From: Brevibacterium oceani
Lineage (GTDB): Bacteria > Actinomycetota > Actinomycetes > Actinomycetales > Brevibacteriaceae
DNA: 64,000 bases
Direction: 5' to 3'
NCBI RefSeq assembly: GCF_013623835.1
Contig: NZ_JABKDE010000008.1
Span: 161,886-225,885, forward strand
Position numbers and translations under genes: made by a program. This document shows positions 35,135 to 44,143 of the stretch, piece after piece. The notes beneath the pieces are model-generated. The model made no database searches. It saw only the letters and a program-made list of their open reading frames with translations, and was not told where the DNA came from. Numbering within the stretch: position 1 is the stretch's first letter; each line of letters opens with the position of its first letter.

Positions 35135-36619
35135 TCAGTCGTTCGCCGACACAGGCGTCAGGGTCAGGGACAGGCGCTCGTCGGCCCATTCCACAGGTTC
35201 GGCGTCCCGGGGCAGGTCGCTGACGTCGCCGGGTGAGGACAGGGTGCCGCGCACCGCGGTGGCCGCTGCCACGAGCGGTGAGACGAGGTGGGTGCGTCCG
35301 CCTTTGCCCTGCCGGCCTTCGAAGTTGCGGTTCGAGGTCGAGGCGCAGCGCTCCCCCTCGGCGAGCTGATCGGGGTTCATGCCCAGACACATCGAGCAGC
35401 CGGCGAAACGCCATTCGCCGCCGAAGTCCTTGAAGATGACGTCGAGGCCTTCGTCTTCGGCCTGGAGGCGGACCTTCGCGGAGCCGGGGACGACCATGAA
35501 GCGGACGTTATCGGCCTTCTTCCGGCCGCGGACCACCTCGGCGGCGGCGCGCAGGTCCTCGATCCGCGAGTTCGTGCACGAACCGAGGAAGACGGTGTCG
35601 ACCTCGATCTCACGCAGCGGCGTGCCCGGGGTCAGCCCCATATAGGCGAGCGCGTTGGCCGCGGCGGCCTTGTCGTTCTCGTCGTGGAAGTCATCGGGGC
35701 TGGGCACCGAGGCCGACAGCGGCAGGCCCTGGCCGGGGTTCGTGCCCCACGTGACGAAGGGTTCGATGTCTTCGGCCTTGAGCACGACCTCGCGGTCGAA
35801 TTCGGCGCCCTCGTCGGTGTAGAGGGTCTTCCAGTACTCGACGGCGGCGTCCCAGTCCTCGCCTTCGGGGGCGTGCGGACGGCCCTTGACGTACTCGAAG
35901 GTCGTCTCGTCGGGGGCGACCATGCCGGCACGGGCACCGGCCTCGATCGACATGTTGCAGATCGTCATGCGTGCCTCCATGGACAGCTGACGGATCGCGG
36001 AGCCGCGGTATTCCAGGACGTAGCCCTGACCGCCGCCGGTGCCGATCTTCGCGATGATGGCGAGGATGATGTCCTTCGCGCTCGAGCCTTCGGGCAGGTC
36101 GCCGTCGACGGTGATCGACATCGTCTTGAAGGGCTTGAGGGACAGGGTCTGGGTGGCGAGCACGTGTTCGACCTCGGAGGTGCCGATGCCGAAGGCCAGG
36201 GCCCCGAAGGCGCCGTGGGTCGAGGTGTGCGAGTCGCCGCAGACGACGGTCGTGCCCGGCTGGGTCAGGCCCAGCTGCGGTCCCACGACGTGGACGATGC
36301 CCTGGTCGGCGTCGCCGAGGCTGTGCAGGCGGATCCCGAATTCTTCGGCGTTCTTGCGCAGGGTGTTGATCTGCGTGGCCGAGGTGGGTTCGGCGATCGG
36401 CTTGTCGATGTCCCACGTCGGAGTGTTGTGGTCCTCGGTGGCGATGGTGAGATCGGGGCGGCGCACGGGGCGCCCGGCGAGTCGGAGTCCGTCGAATGCC
36501 TGCGGACTCGTGACCTCGTGGACGAGGTGGAGATCGATGTAGATCAGGTCCGGCGCACCGTCAACACCAAGTGAGACGACGTGATCGGCCCAGACCTTCT
36601 CGGCCAATGTGCGTGGCAT
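35135..36619 (-). CDS. leuC: 3-isopropylmalate dehydratase large subunit
   Basis: Catalytic [4Fe-4S] aconitase-family subunit; it isomerises 2-isopropylmalate to 3-isopropylmalate. It has 494 residues from ATG 36619 ([15 protein letters not shown]), preceded by GGGAGG. The longer open frame runs antisense through the IclR gene and is rejected. Cluster ligands are Cys in [15 protein letters not shown] (about 357) and CSMCLGMN (about 417-424). [20 protein letters not shown] (split) is the substrate loop. It is divergent from an IclR regulator of the NdgR/LtbR type. Confidence 0.97.
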   Translation of the reverse strand: MPRTLAEKVWADHVVSLGVDGAPDLIYIDLHLVHEVTSPQAFDGLRLAGRPVRRPDLTIATEDHNTPTWDIDKPIAEPTSATQINTLRKNAEEFGIRLHSLGDADQGIVHVVGPQLGLTQPGTTVVCGDSHTSTHGAFGALAFGIGTSEVEHVLATQTLSLKPFKTMSITVDGDLPEGSSAKDIILAIIAKIGTGGGQGYVLEYRGSAIRQLSMEARMTICNMSIEAGARAGMVAPDETTFEYVKGRPHAPEGEDWDAAVEYWKTLYTDEGAEFDREVVLKAEDIEPFVTWGTNPGQGLPLSASVPSPDDFHDENDKAAAANALAYMGLTPGTPLREIEVDTVFLGSCTNSRIEDLRAAAEVVRGRKKADNVRFMVVPGSAKVRLQAEDEGLDVIFKDFGGEWRFAGCSMCLGMNPDQLAEGERCASTSNRNFEGRQGKGGRTHLVSPLVAAATAVRGTLSSPGDVSDLPRDAEPVEWADERLSLTLTPVSAND

Positions 36620-36746
36620 GGTTCCTCCCGCCGGTACAGGGATTGCCTGTCCTTGCTCTGGTTCTGTGGTGATGCGAAGAAATCTACTCGCCCGTATCGC
36701 ATTTCGAACTTGCATCTCGCCCACTGAGACGCGCACAATAGGTGCT
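36620..36746. promoter_or_regulatory. leuC / iclR divergent promoter region
   Basis: 127 bp between the divergent starts. CACAAT (36734-36739) lies 7 nt before the iclR ATG and suggests a leaderless start. On the minus strand TAGATT (near 36680) is a possible leuC -10. ATGCGA (near 36673) and TCGCAT (near 36697) form an inverted pair that could be an operator. Boundaries are approximate. Confidence 0.4.
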
Positions 36747-37463
36747 ATGACAAGCAATGGTAGCGGCGTCGGAGTCATCGACAAGGCCGCAATGGTTCTC
36801 TCCGCACTTGAGGCCGGACCCGCCTCTCTCGCCGAACTGGTGACGCTGACCGGACTGGCACGCCCCACTGCCCACCGCCTGGCTGTTGCCCTCGAATTCC
36901 ACCGCATCGTCGGCCGTGATCTGCAGGGCCGATTCGTGCTCGGTCCGCGCCTGGCCGAGCTGTCCTCGGCCGCCGGGGAGGACCGTCTGCTCGCAGCGGC
37001 CGGCCCCGTGCTCGGGCAGCTGCGCGATCAGACCGGCGAGTCCGCTCAGCTCTTCCGCCGTCAGGGCGATCTGCGCCTGTGTGTGGCCGCGGCCGAACGG
37101 CCCGTGGGCCTGCGCGACTCCGTGCCGATCGGCGCGACCCTGTCGATGCGCGCCGGCTCTGCGGCTCAGGTGCTGCTGGCTTGGGAGGAGCCGGACCGTC
37201 TGCACACGGGACTGCGCGGGGCCAGGTTCTCCGCGACGATGCTCTCCGGCGTCCGTCGCCGAGGCTGGGCCCAGTCGATCGCCGAACGTGAGCGCGGCGT
37301 CGCCTCGGTGTCGGCTCCTGTGCGGGGACCGAGCAACCGTGTGGTCGCCGCCGTCTCGATCTCCGGACCCGTCGACCGTCTGACCCGTCAGCCGGGACGC
37401 CTGCATGCGAAGTCCGTCATCGATGCGGCCAGGACGCTGACCGAAGCCCTCGTGCGCGGCTGA
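36747..37463 (+). CDS. IclR-family regulator (NdgR/LtbR-like)
   Basis: A 238-residue transcription factor. The N-terminal winged helix (about residues 10-75) includes [23 protein letters not shown]. The C-terminal effector domain has [21 protein letters not shown] and [24 protein letters not shown] (in blocks). In Streptomyces (NdgR) and Corynebacterium (LtbR) the IclR gene next to leuCD controls leucine genes; the same divergent layout here predicts the same role. ATG 36747 is chosen because a -10-like CACAAT ends 7 nt before it and the longer frame antisense to leuC is not conserved. Confidence 0.9.
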   Translation: MTSNGSGVGVIDKAAMVLSALEAGPASLAELVTLTGLARPTAHRLAVALEFHRIVGRDLQGRFVLGPRLAELSSAAGEDRLLAAAGPVLGQLRDQTGESAQLFRRQGDLRLCVAAAERPVGLRDSVPIGATLSMRAGSAAQVLLAWEEPDRLHTGLRGARFSATMLSGVRRRGWAQSIAERERGVASVSAPVRGPSNRVVAAVSISGPVDRLTRQPGRLHAKSVIDAARTLTEALVRG

Positions 37464-37543
37464 GCCTGCAGCGTCTGATCATTCGTATGCGCGCCTGCGC
37501 ACGCCCGCGGGCCTGGGGAACTCCTCCTCGGGCCCGCGGTCTG

Positions 37544-37549
37544 TACTAT
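37544..37549 (+). promoter_or_regulatory. -10 element of the deoR gene (leaderless)
   Basis: TACTAT, 6 nt before the ATG at 37556; no ribosome site lies between. Confidence 0.55.
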
Positions 37550-37555
37550 GACCCC

Positions 37556-38314
37556 ATGATCGCCGCCCAGAGACGCAACATCATCGTCGATACGATCGAG
37601 CGAGACGGCGCCGTCTCCATCACCGCCCTGTCCGAGAGGCTCGACACCTCGGCCGTGACGATTCGTCGCGACCTCGACCAGCTCGCCGAGGAGGGGCGCC
37701 TCGTGCGCACCCATGGCGGTGCCGTGCTCGCCTCGAGCGCCCGGGAGTCCAGTTACGCGGAGAAGCTCGAGCAGGCGCTGGCGGAGAAGACCGCGATCGC
37801 CCGGGCAGCGGCGACCTATGTGCGCAACGGCGATGTCGTGGCGCTGGGCCCGGGTACGACGACGGAGCTGCTGGCGAAGGAGCTCGTGACCCGTTCGGGG
37901 CTGCGGGTGGTGACGAACTCCCTGCTCGTCGCCGAGGCCATGGTCTCCTCCCCCGACAACGAGGTCATCGTCGTCGGCGGCACCCTGCGACACTCGATCC
38001 GTGCCTTCGTCGGCGGCAGCACGGTCTCTCAGCTCCTCGGCCTGCGCGCTGACACGGTGTTCCTCTCCGGCAACGGCCTGGCCGCCGACTTCGGCCTCTC
38101 AACCCCGGCGTTCCCGGTCGCCGACACGGACCGGGCCATGGCCGCTGGCGCCGGCCGAGTCATCGCGCTCGTCGACCACACGAAGGTCGGCCTCCGAGCC
38201 TCGGTGCTTACTGTTCCGACCGATGAGATCCAGCACCTCATCACCGACGTGAACAGCGAGAATGCTGAGCTCGACGCGCTCCGCGCCGCCGGCGTCGAGG
38301 TCGAAGCCGTGTGA
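37556..38314 (+). CDS. DeoR/GlpR-family sugar-operon repressor (probable galactose regulator)
   Basis: A 252-residue repressor. The N-terminal DeoR helix-turn-helix has the signature AQRRNIIVDTIERDGAVSIT, then LSERLDTSAVTIRRDLDQL and GRLVRTHGGAV (about residues 4-60). The C-terminal DeoRC sugar-phosphate sensor domain has the conserved ALGPGTTTELLAKEL and the VFLSGNGLAADFGLSTP block. It directly precedes the SSS symporter gene, and arrays of GATCA half-sites lie in front of that gene and of galT. The likely job is repression of galactose uptake and Leloir genes, relieved by a galactose or sugar-phosphate signal (inference). The start is leaderless. Confidence 0.88.
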   Translation: MIAAQRRNIIVDTIERDGAVSITALSERLDTSAVTIRRDLDQLAEEGRLVRTHGGAVLASSARESSYAEKLEQALAEKTAIARAAATYVRNGDVVALGPGTTTELLAKELVTRSGLRVVTNSLLVAEAMVSSPDNEVIVVGGTLRHSIRAFVGGSTVSQLLGLRADTVFLSGNGLAADFGLSTPAFPVADTDRAMAAGAGRVIALVDHTKVGLRASVLTVPTDEIQHLITDVNSENAELDALRAAGVEVEAV

Positions 38315-38327
38315 GGCCGGAGCAAAC

Positions 38328-38362
38328 GATCAAAACTGTTCACGTTCGATCACTAGCGATCA
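38328..38362 (+). promoter_or_regulatory. Four GATCA half-sites at exact 10-bp spacing before the symporter gene
   Basis: GATCA (38328), GTTCA (38338), GATCA (38348) and GATCA (38358) start exactly 10 bp apart, so all lie on one face of the helix. TAAAGT at 38377-38382 is a possible -10. The block from ACTG (38335) through TTCGATCA matches the site before galT. Probable DeoR operator. Confidence 0.7.
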
Positions 38363-38463
38363 GGCTCACAATCCTCTAAAGTGTCCACTCGGGGTGTCAC
38401 ACACCACACACAGCCTTGCGCTGACGCACTTTGCACGAATGCACTGACGCATATGGAGGAACC

Positions 38464-40161
38464 TTGGAAGCAATCCGCCTGGACGCACAGTGGATCGACT
38501 ATCTGCTGATAGCGGTCTACTTCATCTTCGTCCTCGGAATCGGCTGGTTCGCCAAACGCGGCATCTCCTCGAGCATTGAGTTCCTCCTCTCGGGTCGGAG
38601 CCTTCCGGCCTGGGTCACGGCTCTCGCGTTCGTCTCGGCCAACCTCGGCGCCGTTGAGATCATGGGCATGTCCGCCACGGGCGCGCAGTACGGCATGCCG
38701 ACGATGCACTACTTCTGGATCGGCGCGGTCCCCGCGATGCTGTTCCTCGGCGTGGTGATGATGCCCTTCTACTACGGTTCGAAGGTCAGATCCGTGCCGG
38801 AGTTCATGCGCAAGCGCTTCGGCACCGGCGCCCACCTGGTCAACGCCCTGTCGTTCGCGATCGCGCAGATCCTCATCGCCGGCGTCAACCTGTTCCTGCT
38901 CGGCACGATCGTCAATCGTCTGCTGGGATGGCCGCTGTGGATCGCCCTCGTCGTCGCCGCCGTGATCGTGCTCTCCTACATCACGCTCGGCGGGCTGACC
39001 GCGGCGATCTACAACGAAGTGCTCCAGTTCTTCGTCATCGTCGCAGCGCTTCTGCCCCTGACGATCATCGGACTCAATCGCGTCGGCGGTTGGGAGGGCC
39101 TCAAGGAGCGCGTGAGCAGCGACGGCATGCTCGGCGCCGAGCAGCTGAGCAGCTGGCCGGGGGAACAGCTCTCCGGCTTCTCCAATCCGGTGCTCTCCGT
39201 CGTCGGCATCGTCTTCGGTCTCGGCTTCGTGCTCTCCTTCGGCTACTGGACGACGAACTTCGTCGAGGTCCAGCGGGCCATGGCGTCGAAGTCGATCAAC
39301 GCCGCACGGCTGACGCCCATCCTCGGCTCCTTCCCGAAGATGCTCATCCCCTTCATCGTCATCATCCCCGGCATGATCTCCGCGGTCCTCGTAACGCAGA
39401 TGACGAAGTTCAAGGAGATCTCGTCCACCGCCGGCGAGGCGGCCGCGCAGGCGCAGACGGGTGTGACCTACAACGACGCACTGCTGCTGCTCATGCGCGA
39501 GGTCCTGCCGAACGGTCTGCTGGGCATCGCGATCGCGGGTCTGCTCGCCGCGTTCATGGCGGGAATGGCCGCGAACATCTCCGCGTTCAACACGGTCTTC
39601 AGCTACGACCTGTGGCAGCAGTACGTGGTCAAGGACCGCGAGGACGGCTACTACCTCAAGGTCGGCCGCTACGCCACGATCGGTGCCTGCATCGTCGCGA
39701 TCTTCACCGCCCTCATCGCCGGCAACTTCTCCAACCTCATGGACTATCTGCAGACGCTGTTCGGCTTCTTCAACGCACCGCTGTTCGCCACGTTCATCCT
39801 CGGTATGTTCTGGAAGCGGATGTCCGCGACCGCCGGTTGGGTCGGTCTGGTCGGCGGAACACTCTCGGCCGTGGCCGTGTTCGTCCTCGCTGAGACCGGG
39901 GTGCTCGATCTGCCCGGTCAGGGTGCGGCGTTCCTTGCCGCCAGCACCGCGTTCGTCGTCGACATCATCCTCTCCGTCATCGTCACCTTCAGAACTGCGC
40001 CGAAGCCGGCCCATGAGCTGCGCGGGCTCGTCTATTCGGAGACTCCGAAGACCGACTTCGAGGATCTGGGCGAACCGAAGCCCCCGGTCTGGAAGCGTCC
40101 GGTGCCCATTGCGGGAGTCGCCTTGGTCCTCGTCATCATCCTCAATGTGACCTTCGGGTGA
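38464..40161 (+). CDS. Sodium:solute symporter (SSS/SGLT family), probable galactose transporter
   Basis: Sodium-coupled sugar-type symporter, 565 residues and about fourteen transmembrane segments. The start is TTG 38464, with GGAGGAA directly upstream; no ATG fits the conserved N-terminus (M)EAIRLDAQWIDYLLIAVYF. The TM2 segment FVSANLGAVEIMGMSATGAQYG matches the SGLT sugar-site pattern (ASN..AE/Q.IGMSG). NLFLLGTIVNRLLGW and the TM8 sodium-site-like segment LLAAFMAGMAANISAFNTVFSYD follow the family. The 10-bp-phased operator upstream and galKT downstream suggest galactose; another hexose is possible. The next gene overlaps or abuts its stop. Confidence 0.85.
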   Translation: MEAIRLDAQWIDYLLIAVYFIFVLGIGWFAKRGISSSIEFLLSGRSLPAWVTALAFVSANLGAVEIMGMSATGAQYGMPTMHYFWIGAVPAMLFLGVVMMPFYYGSKVRSVPEFMRKRFGTGAHLVNALSFAIAQILIAGVNLFLLGTIVNRLLGWPLWIALVVAAVIVLSYITLGGLTAAIYNEVLQFFVIVAALLPLTIIGLNRVGGWEGLKERVSSDGMLGAEQLSSWPGEQLSGFSNPVLSVVGIVFGLGFVLSFGYWTTNFVEVQRAMASKSINAARLTPILGSFPKMLIPFIVIIPGMISAVLVTQMTKFKEISSTAGEAAAQAQTGVTYNDALLLLMREVLPNGLLGIAIAGLLAAFMAGMAANISAFNTVFSYDLWQQYVVKDREDGYYLKVGRYATIGACIVAIFTALIAGNFSNLMDYLQTLFGFFNAPLFATFILGMFWKRMSATAGWVGLVGGTLSAVAVFVLAETGVLDLPGQGAAFLAASTAFVVDIILSVIVTFRTAPKPAHELRGLVYSETPKTDFEDLGEPKPPVWKRPVPIAGVALVLVIILNVTFG

Positions 40162-40169
40162 AGGAGCCA

Positions 40170-40466
40170 GTGAACACCATGAGCAAAGCAAACGAACTGA
40201 CGAAGACCGCAGGTGCCTTCGACATCCGCAACTTCATCGGCATTCTGCTGGGGATCTTCGGCATCATCCTCACGATCGCCGGGATCGTCGGCTTCACGCC
40301 CGACGAGGCTGAGCGCACCGGGGGCATCGACGCGAATCTGTGGACCGGGATCGGACTCCTCGTCGCCGCGGTCGTCTTCCTCGCCTGGGCGAAGATCCGC
40401 CCGCTCCGCATCATCGAGGACACCGACGATGTCACCGGCACCGAGGCGGGGCCGAAGGCCGACTGA
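40170..40466 (+). CDS. Small two-helix membrane protein linked to the symporter
   Basis: About 98 residues from GTG 40170; ATG 40179 is an alternative three codons on. AAGGAG lies just before the GTG. Two hydrophobic segments (NFIGILLGIFGIILTIAGIVGF, and GLLVAAVVFLAWAKI) enclose a short acidic loop (TPDEAERTGGIDANLW). The C-terminus is acidic (EDTDDVTGTEAG). It follows the SSS gene by 8 nt or less, so it is co-translated. I do not know a named family; its position suggests an accessory or stabilising subunit of the symporter (inference). Confidence 0.7.
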   Translation: MNTMSKANELTKTAGAFDIRNFIGILLGIFGIILTIAGIVGFTPDEAERTGGIDANLWTGIGLLVAAVVFLAWAKIRPLRIIEDTDDVTGTEAGPKAD

Positions 40467-40477
40467 TCGTTCAGAAC

Positions 40478-40511
40478 CCCCGCTGGCCGACATACTCGCG
40501 CGCCGGCGGGG
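40478..40511. terminator. Convergent terminator between symporter operon and hydrolase
   Basis: CCCCGCTGGC (40478-40487) pairs with GCCGGCGGGG (40502-40511), a 10-bp stem with one wobble and a 14-nt loop. It separates two converging genes. Confidence 0.7.
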
Positions 40512-40531
40512 ATTCTGCGCGCCGGACCCGC

Positions 40532-41392
40532 TCAGAGGCTCGCCATCGCCTTCGCCACCTCGGCGATGTCACCTGCGGGAATCGCCGTCGCCGCCTCGTC
40601 GAGGACGAGCAGGCGGGAGTTCGGGATCTCGCGAGCGAGAGCTTCCCCGTTGCCCACGGGAAAGAACGGGTCCTGCCTCCCGTGGACGACGAGCGTGGGC
40701 AGGCCGATGTCGGGCAGACGTTCGCGCCAGCGCGGTCGGCAGTCGAGCCGGGAGAAGACCATCCCGAGCTGATCGGCCATGTGTGCGGCGGGATCTGATG
40801 ACGGCGATTTCCCATCGGCCGACCGTGTCCGCTGCCAGATCCGCATCGCGCCCCTGCGCGCTTCCTCGGGATCATTCCCGAGCACCCGCGCACCTTCGGC
40901 GGCATGATCGGCGACCGCATCGATGTCCGTCCACTCCGGCATCGTCTGCGAGAAGAGGCGTCCCATCGCGGCATCGTCATGATCGGGCAGATCCTCGTCC
41001 ACCGGGCCGGGTGCCACGGGGCGGGACCCGATGAGGGTGAGCGCAGAGAAGGCACCAGGATGATCGAGCGCGGCGACCTGGGCGACCATGCCGCTGATGC
41101 CGATGCCCGCCAGGTGTGCGGGAGCGCTGCTGAGGCAGGCGGCAAGAGCCGCGGCGTCGGCTGCGAGATCGCGCAGCGTGTAGTCAGGGGCTTCGGGGTT
41201 TCCGCGCGTCGATGCCCCGGATCCGCGCAGATCGCAGCGCACGACATGTCGCCCGCGGTCGGAGAGTGATTCGCACAGGGCGTCCGGCCAGGACAGCATC
41301 GTCGGGGCGCCGAGGCAGAGGACGGGTGGCGCGGTCGACTCGCCGAAGCGCTCGAGGCCGAGTACGACTCCATTGACCTCGCACGTGTCCAT
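40532..41392 (-). CDS. Alpha/beta-hydrolase-fold protein, catalytic His apparently missing
   Basis: A 286-residue protein of the alpha/beta hydrolase superfamily, resembling small-ester hydrolases. The strand-loop VVRCDLRGSGAST, the acid loop VVHGRQDPFFP (Asp) and the elbow GIGISGMVAQ are visible. The elbow reads G-I-S-G-M rather than the usual GXSXG. At the place where the catalytic His (GHxxP) is expected, the sequence reads DEAATAIPAGD with no His. It may be a non-enzymatic or altered enzyme. ATG 41392 has GGAGG 5 nt upstream. It converges with the symporter operon and is transcribed separately from galK. Confidence 0.8.
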   Translation of the reverse strand: MDTCEVNGVVLGLERFGESTAPPVLCLGAPTMLSWPDALCESLSDRGRHVVRCDLRGSGASTRGNPEAPDYTLRDLAADAAALAACLSSAPAHLAGIGISGMVAQVAALDHPGAFSALTLIGSRPVAPGPVDEDLPDHDDAAMGRLFSQTMPEWTDIDAVADHAAEGARVLGNDPEEARRGAMRIWQRTRSADGKSPSSDPAAHMADQLGMVFSRLDCRPRWRERLPDIGLPTLVVHGRQDPFFPVGNGEALAREIPNSRLLVLDEAATAIPAGDIAEVAKAMASL

Positions 41393-41524
41393 CATGGCCT
41401 CCTCATCGAGTTCGGTTCAGAAAAAGAACCTCGATTTCAATGATGAACCCATGAGGGTGGTTGGTCAATAGTCGCCGGTCAGCCGATGGCGGTGGACCGA
41501 TGGCTGATGGCCGTCGGCGGGCTC

Positions 41525-42781
41525 TCAGTCGAGGCGTCCGGCACCGGGGCCGGCGCTGACGGCGAAGATGTCCGGCGCACGGTATCCGCGTGCCGCGAAG
41601 TCATCGATCACGGCGGCACTGACCCGATCGACGGCGTCATCGTCGATGAGCGCGATCGCCGAGCCGCCGAAGCCGCCGCCGATCATCCGCGCCCCGATGG
41701 CCCCGGCGCCCATTGCGGCCGCGACAGCGGCATCGAGTTCGACGCACGAGACCTCGTAGTCCTCGGACAGAGAGGTATGGGAGGCGAGCAGGAGGTCGCC
41801 GATGCCGCGGATCCTGCCGCCGGCCTCGGTTTTCTGGTCCGCCGCTTCAAGCAGGTCCACCATGGCATGCACACGGGCGTTCTCGCTGAACACGTGGCGC
41901 ACCCGTTTCTGCTGCTCCTCGGTCAGACCGCTCAGATCGGTCGTGTCGTCGACCTCGCGCAGGCTGTCGACTCCGAAGATCGCGGCGACGTCTTCGCACG
42001 TCTTTCGCCGTACCCCGTAGCCGCTTTCGCTGTGAGAGTGGGAGACGCGGGTGTCGATGACGAGCAGCTTGAGGCTCTCTCTATCGAGGTCGAACGGGAT
42101 CTGCCGGGTGCGCAGGTCGCGGCAGTCGAGGAAGAGCGCGTGCCCGTCCTCGGTCATGATGGAGGCGGCCTGGTCGACGATGCCCGTGGGCGCTCCGACG
42201 AAGTCGTTCTCCGCCCGCTGAGTGAGCAGCGCCTTCTCCGCATCACTGAGTCCGAGACCGTAGACATCGTCGAGCGCGATGAGCACCGCCACCTCGAGCG
42301 CATGCGAGGACGAGAGTCCAGCACCGACCGGCACCGTCGATTCGATGTAGAGGTCGAGGCCGCCGACGATCGTCCCCGTCGTCTTCCTGATCTCGTCGAC
42401 CACTCCTGCAGGGTGATTGAGCCAGCCTCGCAGCACTCCCGGTGCGAGTTCCTCGGCCGTGAACTGGCCGGACAGCCGGAGCCCGGAATCGTCGCGATGG
42501 TCCGAGATGATCCGGATGCTCTCAGCGCACAGCGGCGGCTGTGCCGTTCCGCGGTCAGGCTCTCCTACCTCGGCGCTGTGTTTCTCGGGTCGTCGTCCGA
42601 TCGCGATATGGACGGCACGGTCGATGGCGATAGGCAGGACGAACCCGTTGTTGTAGTCGGTGTGCTCACCGATGAGGTTGACCCGGCCGGGGGCACGAAA
42701 GCAGCCGAGCGGCTCGTAGCCGAAGAGGGTGGTGAATTCGGCCGACAGGCTCGCGGCACTCGGAGCAGAGGACTGGTTCAT
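41525..42781 (-). CDS. galK: Galactokinase
   Basis: GHMP-family kinase that phosphorylates galactose to galactose-1-phosphate. It has 418 residues. The galactokinase signature GRVNLIGEHTDYNNGFVLP is at about 32-50. The ATP motif VPVGAGLSSSHALEVAV (about 143), FVGAPTGIVDQ and the third motif GARMIGGGFGGSAIAL are intact. The catalytic Asp is in the GIVDQAASIMTEDGHALFLD region. ATG 42781 overlaps the galT stop (ATGA), so galT and galK are translated together. Confidence 0.96.
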   Translation of the reverse strand: MNQSSAPSAASLSAEFTTLFGYEPLGCFRAPGRVNLIGEHTDYNNGFVLPIAIDRAVHIAIGRRPEKHSAEVGEPDRGTAQPPLCAESIRIISDHRDDSGLRLSGQFTAEELAPGVLRGWLNHPAGVVDEIRKTTGTIVGGLDLYIESTVPVGAGLSSSHALEVAVLIALDDVYGLGLSDAEKALLTQRAENDFVGAPTGIVDQAASIMTEDGHALFLDCRDLRTRQIPFDLDRESLKLLVIDTRVSHSHSESGYGVRRKTCEDVAAIFGVDSLREVDDTTDLSGLTEEQQKRVRHVFSENARVHAMVDLLEAADQKTEAGGRIRGIGDLLLASHTSLSEDYEVSCVELDAAVAAAMGAGAIGARMIGGGFGGSAIALIDDDAVDRVSAAVIDDFAARGYRAPDIFAVSAGPGAGRLD

Positions 42782-44010
42782 CGGTCGCCGCCTTCGCTCG
42801 TGGTCGTCGTTGCAGCACGCTCGGTCGCAGCATTCCCGCTCGCCACGCTCCCGGTCGCCGCGCTCTCGGATGGCACGTTCACCGCGCGCAGCCGGGCCGC
42901 GGTCTCCTCGGCGGAGACGTCGCCGACGAAGGCACCCATGGCCGCTTCGGAGCCGGCGAGGAACTTCAGCTTGCTCTCCGCTCGTCGCGGGCTCGTGATC
43001 TCGAGGTGGAGCCATTCGGCGGATGCGTCCGGGCTGTTGACCGGGGCCTGATGCCAGGCCGCGATGTAGGGGGTGGGTGTCGGGTAGAGACCGTCGATGC
43101 GCTGCAGGATCTCGGGGTAGACCCAGGCGAGATCGTCACGTTCGGCCTCGTCGAGTTCGGCGAGATTCGGCACCCGGCGATGGGGGACGACGTGGACCTC
43201 GATCGGCCAGCGCGCGGCGAAGGGCACGAAGGCGGAGAAGTGCTCGGACCGAACGATCATCCGCTCCCCTGCACCCTGTTCGAAGTCGAGGACGTCACCC
43301 ATGAGCACCCGACCGGTCTCAGCATGATACCGCTGAGCGCGGGCACTGGTGATGGCGGTGTGCGGGGTGACATACGGGTAAGCATAGATCTGTCCGTGCG
43401 GGTGGTTCATCGTCACCCCGATCTCCTCTCCCCGGTTCTCGAACACGAAGACCTGTTCGATGCCGGGAAGCGCCGACAGCTCGGCGGTGCGATTGGCCCA
43501 GGCGTCGATGACGGTGCGCGCCCGGGTCAGCCCGAGGCCGGCGAACGATCCCTCGTGCTCGGAGGAGAACACGACGACCTCGCAGCGGCCATAGGCCGGG
43601 GCCGTCAGCGCGGAGGAATCGAATCCTGCCTTACCGGGAGCCGCCTCGGCGAGGGAATCTGCCGAGATCGGCGCGGCGGGAACATCGCCGAGCCCGGGCC
43701 CGAGCGAGGGGAATCGGTTCTCGAAGACGACGACGTCGAAGTCGGCGGCCGGGATCTCGGTGTGGCGGCCGGGTGTGGACGGGCACAGCGGGCAGTCGGC
43801 GGCGGCGGGCAGGTGCGTGCGCGACTGGCGGTGCGTGGCCACGGCCACCCATTCCCCGGTGAGCACGTCGAAGCGGAGGGTGCCGCTGTCGGGCCGGGCT
43901 TCGCTGGGACGCGGATCGGCATCGATCGTCGGGGTCGGGGAATCGGGGTCCTGGAAGAACAGCACCTCACGGCCGTCGGCCAGACTCGAACGGTGATGTG
44001 TCGCTGCCAT
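42778..44010 (-). CDS. galT: Galactose-1-phosphate uridylyltransferase
   Basis: Leloir enzyme exchanging galactose-1-phosphate and UDP-glucose. It has 410 residues from ATG 44010, with GGGAGG 5 nt upstream; a TTG 12 nt earlier would place the ribosome site inside the gene. The zinc/HIT-like motifs are ADCPLCPSTPG (about 70), NHPHGQIYAYPYV (His-Pro-His nucleophile) and the C-terminal AAWHQAPV with WLHLEI. The last 30 residues are Ser/Ala/Thr-rich, with ATERAATTTTSEGG, and vary. Directly upstream is a pair of GATCA half-sites overlapping its -10-like TATGAT. Confidence 0.95.
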   Translation of the reverse strand: MAATHHRSSLADGREVLFFQDPDSPTPTIDADPRPSEARPDSGTLRFDVLTGEWVAVATHRQSRTHLPAAADCPLCPSTPGRHTEIPAADFDVVVFENRFPSLGPGLGDVPAAPISADSLAEAAPGKAGFDSSALTAPAYGRCEVVVFSSEHEGSFAGLGLTRARTVIDAWANRTAELSALPGIEQVFVFENRGEEIGVTMNHPHGQIYAYPYVTPHTAITSARAQRYHAETGRVLMGDVLDFEQGAGERMIVRSEHFSAFVPFAARWPIEVHVVPHRRVPNLAELDEAERDDLAWVYPEILQRIDGLYPTPTPYIAAWHQAPVNSPDASAEWLHLEITSPRRAESKLKFLAGSEAAMGAFVGDVSAEETAARLRAVNVPSESAATGSVASGNAATERAATTTTSEGGDR

Positions 44011-44026
44011 CAGACCTCCCAAAACT

Positions 44027-44043
44027 GATCATTTTCGATCATA
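44027..44043 (-). promoter_or_regulatory. Pair of GATCA half-sites overlapping the galT -10
   Basis: GATCA at 44027 and at 44037, 10 bp apart. Read as TGATC-n6-GATCA they form an inverted repeat (44026-44041). TATGAT on the minus strand (44043-44038) overlaps the second half-site, which fits repression. The flanking ACTG and TTCGATCA match the symporter operator. Confidence 0.65.
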
Positions 44044-44143
44044 ATGCTAACATCTGACGCCCTCGGAGCGGGCGTTGCGCGTAGAATATCTGCAACTGCG
44101 CTTCCCACCCCGACCCGCTTGCCGCCGCCGATCACGGAGACTC

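Noticed and set aside
38353..40191. A 600-codon minus-strand frame opposite the SSS symporter
   Set aside because: It is rich in Asp, Glu, Arg and His as expected for the reverse of a hydrophobic gene, with no recognisable domain, while the plus strand encodes a complete symporter.
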